Assembly (NCBI RefSeq): GCF_003590945.1
Contig: NZ_QYUK01000011.1
Span: 3,938,909 to 4,002,908 of the forward strand
Length of the DNA stretch: 64,000 nucleotides
Direction: 5' to 3'
Origin: Oleomonas cavernae
GTDB lineage: Bacteria; Pseudomonadota; Alphaproteobacteria; Zavarziniales; Zavarziniaceae
Position numbers and translations under genes: made by a program. Shown here piece by piece: positions 1-7,828 of this stretch (the stretch's first letter is position 1; each line of letters opens with the position of its first letter). A model generated the notes under the pieces. That model searched no databases, was not told where the DNA came from, and worked only from the letters and a program-made list of their open reading frames with translations.

Positions 1-893
1 CAGAATCCTTTGGCCGAACCATTTACGTCTCCAGCCCCAATACGATCTATTATGACCTGATCGAGCAGGTGAAGCCCGACGTGGTGATTTTCGAACGTAC
101 CGAACGGGCCCTGGCAAACCCGCCGATCGAACCGGATTTGCAGGATGCCCGCGCACATTTCGCCGATCTTGAACTGGGCAACGACAACGCCCTGTTGGCC
201 CAGCGGCAAAGCCGCGCCTTCCTGCGCGCGGGCAAGGCCAAGGATGCCAAGGACATGTCCGACCGGGCCCTGGACCTGGCCGAGCCCAAGGCCCCGGGCC
301 TGGGGCGGGCCCTGCTGCACCGGGCGCGGATCTTCCGGGCGCTGGGCAATGACGACGCCGCGGCCGAATGCCTGCGCCATGCCATCGCGCTGGAGCCGGA
401 TGCGGCCATGCCCGTGATGCTGGCCGGCGAGCTGGACCGGGCCAGGGGCCGGATGGAACCGGCCCTGGCCTTGCTGCGCCGCAGCACCGCGCTGGAGCCG
501 GGCGTGCCCAAATATTGGGAAGCCCTGGGCGGCGCCCTGCTGGAGGGCGAGGATGCCGCCGGCGCCCAGGCCTGTTTCGAGCGGGCGCTGACGCTCGACC
601 CCGACCGCATCGAGGCCCACCTGCTGATGAGCAAGGTGCGCCGCGGCCAGGGCGACCTGGCAGGTGCCAGGCGCCACGCCGAACTCGCGGTCGAGATCGA
701 TGCCAGTTCGTCCTTCACCGTCAGCAACCTGGCCAGCGTCATGATCGCCCAGGAAGACTGGGCCGCGGCGCGCGACCTGCTTGCCGCGGCGGTGCCGCGC
801 TTCCCGCAGGCGCCGGCCTTCAAATCCTATCTCGCCTTGTGCGAGACGCGCCTGGGCGAACGGGCAAAGGCACACGCCAAAACCGGCTCTTGA
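1..893 (+). CDS. C-terminal part of an SGNH/AlgX-like protein with a TPR region (5' end outside window)
   Basis: The gene enters the window already open: the frame starting at base 3 has no stop until the TGA at 891-893, so only about 296 C-terminal residues are visible. The first 40 or so contain RTIYVSS and KPDVVIFERTER, which resembles the closing segment of the SGNH-hydrolase-like domain of AlgX/AlgJ-type polysaccharide O-acetyltransferases; the catalytic residues would lie upstream. From about visible residue 65 the chain is alanine-rich and made of TPR-like helical pairs such as GNDDAAAECLRHAIALEPD. It is co-directional with the methyltransferase that follows after 47 bases. A role in decorating the surface polysaccharide of this locus is inferred from context. 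The TPR part is clear; the SGNH assignment rests on a short stretch. Confidence 0.6.
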   Translation, partial: ESFGRTIYVSSPNTIYYDLIEQVKPDVVIFERTERALANPPIEPDLQDARAHFADLELGNDNALLAQRQSRAFLRAGKAKDAKDMSDRALDLAEPKAPGLGRALLHRARIFRALGNDDAAAECLRHAIALEPDAAMPVMLAGELDRARGRMEPALALLRRSTALEPGVPKYWEALGGALLEGEDAAGAQACFERALTLDPDRIEAHLLMSKVRRGQGDLAGARRHAELAVEIDASSSFTVSNLASVMIAQEDWAAARDLLAAAVPRFPQAPAFKSYLALCETRLGERAKAHAKTGS

Positions 894-940
894 GTAACCT
901 AACGTAACCGACCACGTAATTTGTAACTGGGGGCATAAAA

Positions 941-2322
941 ATGATCGGGAATGTCGACGGCGTAAACAACGACTATCTGTCAGGCTGGGTCTTCGATCCC
1001 AAGGAGCCGGCCAAGCGGCTGCAGGTCGACGTCATCTACAACGGCAAGCGCCTGATCCGGGCGACCGCCGGCTTCAACCGCCCCGAGCTGCTGAAGAACA
1101 AGATCGGCGACGGCAACCACGGCTTCTACATCGCCCTGCCCGCGATCGCCGCCCCGAAGACGCCGAGGTCGTGGTGGTCGAGGCGGAAAGCCGCATGCCG
1201 CTGGGCAAGCCGGTGACGATCCAGCGCAAGCCCGTGGTGACCGCCGGCGGCCTGAAGTCCACCGATGTCCTGGCGATGCACAAGGTGCCGCTGTTCTCGG
1301 TCGAGGGCTTCAACCTCAGCGGCCCCCTGCTCACCATCGGCGGCATGCACCTGCCGCCGGGCGGCGACCCCTTCGCCTTCAAGATCACCGGCCAGCCGGG
1401 CGTCGCCTTCACCGTCAAGCATCCGATCGTGAAGCCGGCCGTGCGCGACTGGTACTGGTACTGGCCCAACGCCGCCTGGTGCGGCTTCCAGATCGCCATC
1501 GACCTGGTCGCCACCACGGCCGTCGGCCCGGATTTCGAGTTCACCCTGGAATCGCCCGGCCTGAGCCCCGAGCGGGTGGCGCAGCAGCTCAACAAGATCT
1601 GGATCCCCAAGGACCTGAGCGTGTTCCAGAATTTCCCGACCGGCGACAAGTTGACCCGGGTGCATACCTTCGACAATATCTCGCGCGTGGGCATCGGCGG
1701 TTACACCGACTTCAAGCGCCTGACCGCGATCGCCGAATACTACGGCGCCAAGCTCAAGGATTCGGCGGTGCTGGACTGGGGCTGCGGCCATGGCCGGGTG
1801 ATCCGCAACTTCCAGCAGCAGGGTACGGTGCGCGAGGCCTGGGGCGTCGACATCGACCGCGAGAACGTCGCCTGGATGCGCAAGCATCTGCCCGGCGTCA
1901 ACGGCAGCCATGTGCCCCTGATGCCGCCAACCGACCTGCCCAAGAAGCATTTCGGCATGATCTATGCGATCTCGGTCATGACCCACCTCAAGCACGAGGT
2001 GCAGGAAGCCTGGCTGAAGGAACTCAAGCGTATCGCGGCGCCGGGCTGTATCGTCATGCTGACCTTCGCCGGCAAGGGCTCGGCGTCGTTCGCCTCGCGC
2101 TTCCTCAAGAAGGACTGGCTCGAGCGCTGGCAGGCCAGCGAGTTCGACGACTCGCTGCCCAGCAACGACCTGGTCGGCAAGATCGACGATCCCAGCTACT
2201 ACACCAACACCAAGCAGACCCCGGACAATGTCCGGGAATTCTGGGGCAAGCACTTCGAGATCCTGGACATCCACGAATGCGCCTTCGGCTACCAGGATCT
2301 CGCGGTGATGCGCGCCAAGTAG
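941..2322 (+). CDS. Class I SAM-dependent methyltransferase with N-terminal beta-sandwich-like domain (frameshifted)
   Basis: The start ATG follows a GGGGG tract. Residues 1-90 form a small domain (VNNDYLSGWVFDP, then GDGNHGFYIALP) of a kind often attached to polysaccharide-modifying enzymes. The C-terminal half is a Rossmann methyltransferase: motif I is LDWGCGHGRVI near residue 277, followed by an acidic GVDIDREN motif II and a VMTHLKHEVQ segment. The reading frame changes near base 1143: bases 941-1142 are read in one frame and the remainder in another, and one extra G at GCGATCGCC would restore ALPADRRPEDAEVVVVEAES. I treat it as one gene with a one-base deletion, probably a sequence error. 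The acceptor is unknown; methylation of a sugar in the neighbouring capsule pathway is inferred. Confidence 0.75.
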
Positions 2323-2348
2323 GCGAACGAGGTATATAACTACCGTCT

Positions 2349-4229
2349 ATGGCACTGACTGAAACCGAATCGAGCAACGCGAATGCGACCAGGCTGGAAT
2401 CCGCCAGTTTGGTCTGCTTCGTCCACATACCAAAGACGGCCGGTACCACGTTCCGAAGGATTCTGAGCGATCCTTACGATGGCGCGGAAATCTTTCCCAA
2501 TGACGAAGAGATACTGAACAACCGCAAAGGCTACCCTGCCTTTAAAGTATACGATGCCCTAACGCCGTCGCGACGAGCCGCACTACGCCTCGTCGCCGGA
2601 CACTATCGCTTTGCTGAATTGCAGCCGCGGTTCCCTTACGCCCAATTTGTTACATTCCTGCGAGATCCGATCGACCGCACCCTTTCAGAAGTGCTGCACC
2701 TAAAGCGTCACGTCGAACGCTTTGCCTCATCGACCGAAGAAGAGATAGTTGCCACGCTTGCGCGGGGTGGTGGCCGATTTGGCTTGAACGCCATGAGCCG
2801 ATATCTGGCACTGATCTACCCGTTCATCCGCAAGCCATTGAGCCGACAGGATGTTGCGGTCAGTGCGATGCGAACCATCCGCGACATGGCCGCGATTGGG
2901 ATTGCTGAAAGGTTTGACGATTCAATCGCACTCATGACGCGCACTATGGGTTGGCATTTCGGCAAATCCAAGAAGCTGACGGTAACGCCGCAGAAACTGA
3001 CCAAAGCGCGCCGGACCGAACTTGAGGCGATTATTCGGCCTTACCTGGGCATCGACCAGATGGTTTACGACTTCGCTTGCCAGGAATTTGCCAGGCGCCT
3101 GAAGCAGGCGGATACGCTGCCCGCCACGCCGATGAATGCCGCCGGATTCTTGAAGTCGGAAGAGGATAGCACAGCCGACGATGGCAATCGCTGGCGCAAG
3201 AAGCTGCTCCTGCCGCGGGTTGCCTCTTTGCCTTTTGGTCGACCGGGGCAGCGAAGCACTGCGACGCTAAAGGAAACCGGGCAAAGGGCGCCAGCGGAAG
3301 AAGAAGCTTCCGGTAGCAGGAATACCGGCATTGCCGTCCTGAATCCGGAGGCGATGCGCCCCGGTGAGGCGGCCGTCTATTGTGTATTGGGCCTTCCCCG
3401 TGGCGGCACGACCATGACTGCAAAGCTCCTGCAGGAAGCTGGCGTGTTTATGGGAGTGAACATGCCGGTAACCGCCGAAGATCCCGACTTCGCCAAATTG
3501 CTGAAAGAGGAAACACCGGACACTCGGAAATTTCGCGATTTGGTGGCGAAGCGCCACGCAACCTACACGAAATGGGGATTCAAGGCTCCTTACAGAAATC
3601 ATTGGAGTTTGTTGTCGAGTGTCGAGAACATCCGGTTTGTTGTTGTTTTCAGAGACATGCTGTCAATCGCCAATCGAAATAAAATTTCTGTAGACGCAAA
3701 TTTGCTGGCGAGTCTGCGTTCTAATATTTTCCTTCAAAAGACGATCGTAGATTTTATAGGGTCGTGCAAGAGACCTGCTCTTCTATTCTCCTATGAAAAA
3801 GCTCTTTTATCCCCTATTGATATTTCCAAGTCCCTCTTGGATTTCGTCGAAACTCCTTGCTCAGACGAGGCAATGTCCGCTTTGCTGGCGGTTATCCAGC
3901 CAGACGAGCCTAAGTATGTTGCGGCGCAGGACCCAAAGCAGCACAGCACCATCATCCACGTCGACGTTGCGCGCCGAGACAGGGTCGCAGGCTGGGCGCG
4001 ACGGGCCAACGGCGCCCCTGTCTCGTTGGCGGTCGAACTCAGTGGAACGATAGTCGGCAGCGTGTGCGCCGACAGACCCCGACAGGATCTCGAAAAGACC
4101 TTTGGTGGCGGTGGCCAGTACGGCTTTGACCTCGCCATTGATACCAGCCAAGCGCCATCTTCGGGCGCGGAACTTGTCATACGCAATACGAGCGACGGGT
4201 CCATTCTCTATCGTAAGACGCTCGACTAG
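2349..4229 (+). CDS. Double sulfotransferase-domain protein
   Basis: This 626-residue protein has two predicted PAPS-dependent sulfotransferase modules. The first carries the 5'-phosphosulfate loop HIPKTAGTTF at residues 26-35 and a 3'-phosphate-binding segment FLRDPIDRTLSE near residue 105, as in the sulfotransfer_2 family. The second has LGLPRGGTTMTAKLL near residue 346 and VVFRDMLSIANRN. The last 90 residues (RDRVAGWARRANG, then GGGQYGFDLAID) resemble the N-terminal domain of the upstream methyltransferase. The gene starts 26 bases after that methyltransferase and converges on the next sulfotransferase gene. Its base composition, especially 3600-3850, is more AT-rich than its neighbours, which hints at separate acquisition. 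The function as a polysaccharide sulfotransferase is family-level inference; the acceptor is not known. Confidence 0.75.
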   Translation: MALTETESSNANATRLESASLVCFVHIPKTAGTTFRRILSDPYDGAEIFPNDEEILNNRKGYPAFKVYDALTPSRRAALRLVAGHYRFAELQPRFPYAQFVTFLRDPIDRTLSEVLHLKRHVERFASSTEEEIVATLARGGGRFGLNAMSRYLALIYPFIRKPLSRQDVAVSAMRTIRDMAAIGIAERFDDSIALMTRTMGWHFGKSKKLTVTPQKLTKARRTELEAIIRPYLGIDQMVYDFACQEFARRLKQADTLPATPMNAAGFLKSEEDSTADDGNRWRKKLLLPRVASLPFGRPGQRSTATLKETGQRAPAEEEASGSRNTGIAVLNPEAMRPGEAAVYCVLGLPRGGTTMTAKLLQEAGVFMGVNMPVTAEDPDFAKLLKEETPDTRKFRDLVAKRHATYTKWGFKAPYRNHWSLLSSVENIRFVVVFRDMLSIANRNKISVDANLLASLRSNIFLQKTIVDFIGSCKRPALLFSYEKALLSPIDISKSLLDFVETPCSDEAMSALLAVIQPDEPKYVAAQDPKQHSTIIHVDVARRDRVAGWARRANGAPVSLAVELSGTIVGSVCADRPRQDLEKTFGGGGQYGFDLAIDTSQAPSSGAELVIRNTSDGSILYRKTLD

Positions 4230-4249
4230 AGCGGCCCGTCCGCTACCGA

Positions 4250-5140
4250 TCAGACGACCATGGTGAAGCCGAACTCGTCCGGGTTCTGGTAGAGGTGGAT
4301 GTCCTCGGCGAGGAGTTCCAGCATCTCCGGCCGCGACCGCATGAATTCGGTCAACTTCGTGCTGGGCCAGCGCAACCCGTCCTGGTGGGCGAGCACCGTA
4401 TCCAGGGTGATCTCCTGCGTGCCTTCGCTGGAATCGTCCTGGTAGTGGGTCTGCTTCACCCAGTCGAGCTTCGTGATCTTGGAGAAATCGGTGACGAGCT
4501 GCTTCAACTCGGCCTCGATGACGTTGATCTTCTCGCCGATGCCGCGGCCCGGTTCATCGAGCTTGACGAAGATCTTCCGGCCGTAGCCATTCATATAGTC
4601 GACCTTGTTGACCTGGCTCGCGTGGTGGGGATTGGTGTTCTTCAGGTTCACCTGCTGCATGTAACTGATGAACTCCCGAACGGTCAGCCCGGTCTCCACG
4701 GAAAATTTTCGCCCCAGGGCGATCGACAGCTCGCCCTCATTGTAGCGGGCGCGCAGCATGTGCCGCAGCGCCGATGACAGCCGGGCGACGGGGTCGCGCA
4801 TGAAGCGGATGAAGGAATATTTCTGCGGGTTGGCGATCGCGTCGTTGCGGGCGCCCAGGAACACCTTCGATTTTGCGATCACATCCTGGCGGAACTCATG
4901 GGGCCAGGGGTTGTAATAGTTCGCTGCGTGCAGCAGGCCGTTCTTGACCAGGAACCAGATCAGGACATGGGTGCAAGCGGATTTTGCCGACCATGACAGG
5001 ACCATCTTGCGGTCGAAATCGATCAGCGGCGGGTTGAGGCCGTTGTAGGGATCGTTCGCCACGGCCTCGGGCAACCACGCCGGGAGACGCTGCGGGACCG
5101 CCGCCGCAACCTTCTTGGTTTCAAAAACTATCTTCGCCAT
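4250..5140 (-). CDS. Sulfotransferase family protein
   Basis: The predicted 296-residue sulfotransferase has a degenerate 5'-phosphosulfate loop SWSAKSACTHVL at residues 49-60 and a clear 3'-phosphate-binding segment RFMRDPVARLSSALRH from residue 112. This pattern matches bacterial sulfotransfer_2 proteins in which the loop reads K-(S/T)-A-C/G. It is the last gene of the minus-strand capsule operon, 49 bases after the preceding sulfotransferase. I chose the ATG at 5140; a GTG three codons upstream at 5149 is an alternative. Transfer of sulfate from PAPS to a capsule sugar is inferred from family and neighbours. Confidence 0.7.
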   Translation of the reverse strand: MAKIVFETKKVAAAVPQRLPAWLPEAVANDPYNGLNPPLIDFDRKMVLSWSAKSACTHVLIWFLVKNGLLHAANYYNPWPHEFRQDVIAKSKVFLGARNDAIANPQKYSFIRFMRDPVARLSSALRHMLRARYNEGELSIALGRKFSVETGLTVREFISYMQQVNLKNTNPHHASQVNKVDYMNGYGRKIFVKLDEPGRGIGEKINVIEAELKQLVTDFSKITKLDWVKQTHYQDDSSEGTQEITLDTVLAHQDGLRWPSTKLTEFMRSRPEMLELLAEDIHLYQNPDEFGFTMVV

Positions 5141-5189
5141 CTTCGTCACTCGCCAATGCTCGGACCGGCCCCCTCGCCCACGCGGTCGC

Positions 5190-5879
5190 CTATGCCCTTA
5201 CCAGGATCTCGTGAATCAGCCGTTCGCAATACTGGCTGCCCCGGCGGTAGATTTCGACATCCTCGCGCGCGATGGCAAAGATCTTCTCCTTCATCGCCTG
5301 GGTTATCTCGAAGCCGACCTTGCGGGTATTCATCTTCGGGATCTTGCCGTTCGCCTCGGTCCCCGGCATGTAGGGGTCGGCGCGGCGGAAGTGATAACGC
5401 ACCTTGAAGGCGTTGAACGACTTCTCCAGCCATTCCGAGATGAAGATGAAATCGTAATCCTCGATGGCGCGGCCGCGCAGGTGCAGGGCCTGGGCATTGT
5501 GCACGGTATCGACCTGGGCGAAGTCGACCGGGTCCATCTTGTTCTCGATCATCGCCCGGTACATCCAGTCGTTATGATTCTTCTCGCCCAGCATGTGGTT
5601 GTACTGCGAGATGATGCGGTCGACCGGATGGCGCAGGCAGCTCACGTACAGGGCATCGGGAAACACCTCGGCATACTTCTCGTAGAAGAAATGGCCGTGG
5701 ATGAAATCGAACTGCCGCTCGATGAAGGGCTTGTGGCGGCGCCAATAGACCGGATCGTCCATCAGGGCGTTGGAATAGTCGTCCTTGTAATCGTACATGA
5801 TACGACGGCCGGAACCGTAATCGAACAGATAACCCAAGGACGTGCCGGCCGTCTTGGGGATGTGAATCGAAATGAACAT
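5190..5879 (-). CDS. Sulfotransferase family 2 protein
   Basis: The 229-residue protein begins almost directly with the 5'-phosphosulfate loop HIPKTAGTSL (residues 6-15). The 3'-phosphate motif SCLRHPVDRIISQYNH starts at residue 80, giving a compact heparan-sulfate-2-O-sulfotransferase-like fold. Its ATG overlaps the TAA of the upstream glycosyltransferase by one base (TAATG), so translation is probably coupled. The open frame extends further upstream into the glycosyltransferase gene but the residues there are arginine- and proline-rich shadow sequence, so the start at 5879 is well supported. It sits between a glycosyltransferase and a second sulfotransferase in the capsule operon, so sulfation of the exported glycan is the likely role. 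Confidence 0.8.
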   Translation of the reverse strand: MFISIHIPKTAGTSLGYLFDYGSGRRIMYDYKDDYSNALMDDPVYWRRHKPFIERQFDFIHGHFFYEKYAEVFPDALYVSCLRHPVDRIISQYNHMLGEKNHNDWMYRAMIENKMDPVDFAQVDTVHNAQALHLRGRAIEDYDFIFISEWLEKSFNAFKVRYHFRRADPYMPGTEANGKIPKMNTRKVGFEITQAMKEKIFAIAREDVEIYRRGSQYCERLIHEILVRA

Positions 5880-7828
5880 TACCGCAGTTCCCTCTCGACG
5901 CTGTCGAGAAACGCTTCCGAAAAGCTGTTCTTCCAGTCGTTGACCCAATTGCCGTTCGAGCCCGCGATGCGGGCCGGCAGATCGGCGGTCTGCCGCTGCG
6001 CGACCTTCAGGGCCGAGGTCAGGTCCTCGATCGACAGGGCGCTGGGCACGATGTTGGGCGAGATCGCCACCAGCGTGTCCTTGTCCCGGTTGTCGAAGGT
6101 GTTGGTCACCACCACCATGCCCGAGGCCGCCATTTCGAACGGCACGACGCTGGGGTGCGGCGCGTACATCAGGCTGAGCCCCAGGTCGTAGCGGCGCAGG
6201 GCGGCGCAGTAGTCGCCCAGTTCCAGCTTGGGCCGAACATGCATGGCCCGCCCGCTGCCCAAGTCGATTTCGGTATCGAGCCCCAGGGTGCCGACGCCGT
6301 CGAAGCGCCATTCCTGGCCGAAGGTGCCGGCCTCGATCGCCCGGCGCAGGGCGATGATGCCGATCTCGAACAGGTTGCGGGCGGCGTGGGCCTCGGGCCG
6401 GGCGTAGAACAGCAGGCGTTTCTCGCCGTCATGGTCGAGCTCGGCCAGGCTGGGCGTGCCGCTGACCGACAGCGTGTGCTCGAAGGCGATGGACGAGGCA
6501 TCGCCGTGATCCGCCGCGTCGGCATAGACGCCGTAGCGGCGGGTCTTGAAGAACGAGCGCAGCAGGCTCGAATTGAAGATGGCGAAATGCGGCTTGAGAT
6601 AGGCCGACGCGCCCAGGGCCCGCCAACTGTCGTAGGCGTGGAAGATCGGCTCGTATTCCTGGATGAAGAAGGCGAAGCGCCGCCCGGTATGCTCCGCCAG
6701 GCGGTGGGCATGGTGGGCCATCCACATGGAATAGGCCAGGAAGCGGTCGCCCGGCGTCACGTCGAGGACGCGGCTGGAGCCCGTCAGGTTGACGAACTCG
6801 GCATTGGTGAGCAGGTCCGAAATGCGCTTGTCCTTGGCGAACTGCAGGCGCGACAGATCGATGCTGAGGCGCGCGTCCTCGAGGATCAGGATACGGATCG
6901 GCCAGCCGCGCTCGCGCATCGCCACCAGGAAGTTCAAGAGCGCGATATAGCCGCCGAACATGATGTTCTTGTCCAGCGTGGGCAACAGCACGTTGAGGCG
7001 CAGATCGCCCTGGCGCGAGACCGCCACGTTGATCGGCGCGATCTTCGCCTCGAAATCATGCAGCCGCTCGACGCCCACGGGGCGGGTCAGGCCGGGATAT
7101 TTCTCCTCGATCTCGCGCAGCGTGTCGGCCTTGCCGAAGCGCCCCTCGGCCCGGCCGCTCGACAGGTAGTGGAAGAAGCCGGAGGGCACGGTGCCGCGCT
7201 TCTTGGCTTCGCCGATATCGGCGTAACGAATCAGATACCAGGCCTCGTCGAACCAGGAATTGGGCGAACAGTCCTGGGCGATGCCGTCGGTCAGGTAGTG
7301 CATGAAGGGCGTGGGGATGGTCCCCTGCTCCAGCATCGCGGCGACGTCGGGGTAGGTCTTCACGTACCACTTGGGATCGAAGAAGGCGCGCACCGCCCGG
7401 GCCATGTCCGAATACATCGGATGGGCGGCGCGCCAGCGGCTGACCTCCCTGACCGGGGCCGGCCGGCGGCCTTCCTTCTTGCCGAAGTTGCTGAAGTGCT
7501 CGAAGCCGGAAAACACCCGGCCGGCCTCGATCTCCTTGTCGACATCGGGGTTGAACTGGCGGTAGCCGACCTCGTCGAAGGCCCGCGACGGCGAGAACGA
7601 GAAGGCGGCCCCCAAGGTCAGGTAGTGATTGACCGCGACATCGAGCGGCGACAACTTGTCGTCGGCCAGAACGCCGTAGTAGTCGATGTACCAGGTCGGG
7701 TCGATCTGCCGCCGCAGCTCGGCGATGAACTGCTTCGACGGCACCTCTGGGATATCATCGGCAGGCTGGGCCTCGATCACGGCTGCGCTTTCTGGCGGCG
7801 CTATTTTATCGCGAACGGCTGGGCTCAC
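5879..7828 (-). CDS. WsaF-like glycosyltransferase with N-terminal repeat modules
   Basis: The protein has 649 residues. The first 250 or so hold three to four copies of a module of the form F-D-x-x-x-Y-x-x-x-x-P-D ... F-x-H-F-x-x-x-G-x-x-E-G-R (GFEHFSNFGKKEGRRPAP and FFHYLSSGRAEGRFGK, for example), common at the ends of large bacterial glycosyltransferases. The catalytic part begins near residue 275 with LNVLLPTLDKNIMFGGY and continues with FFIQEYEPIFHAYDSW and PHFAIFNSSLLRSFF, which fits the WsaF type of GT-B rhamnosyltransferases. The start is a GTG whose GTGA overlaps the TGA of the upstream GT2 gene, and its stop overlaps the next ATG, so it sits firmly in the capsule operon. The sugar specificity cannot be read from sequence. 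Confidence 0.75.
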   Translation of the reverse strand: MSPAVRDKIAPPESAAVIEAQPADDIPEVPSKQFIAELRRQIDPTWYIDYYGVLADDKLSPLDVAVNHYLTLGAAFSFSPSRAFDEVGYRQFNPDVDKEIEAGRVFSGFEHFSNFGKKEGRRPAPVREVSRWRAAHPMYSDMARAVRAFFDPKWYVKTYPDVAAMLEQGTIPTPFMHYLTDGIAQDCSPNSWFDEAWYLIRYADIGEAKKRGTVPSGFFHYLSSGRAEGRFGKADTLREIEEKYPGLTRPVGVERLHDFEAKIAPINVAVSRQGDLRLNVLLPTLDKNIMFGGYIALLNFLVAMRERGWPIRILILEDARLSIDLSRLQFAKDKRISDLLTNAEFVNLTGSSRVLDVTPGDRFLAYSMWMAHHAHRLAEHTGRRFAFFIQEYEPIFHAYDSWRALGASAYLKPHFAIFNSSLLRSFFKTRRYGVYADAADHGDASSIAFEHTLSVSGTPSLAELDHDGEKRLLFYARPEAHAARNLFEIGIIALRRAIEAGTFGQEWRFDGVGTLGLDTEIDLGSGRAMHVRPKLELGDYCAALRRYDLGLSLMYAPHPSVVPFEMAASGMVVVTNTFDNRDKDTLVAISPNIVPSALSIEDLTSALKVAQRQTADLPARIAGSNGNWVNDWKNSFSEAFLDSVERELR

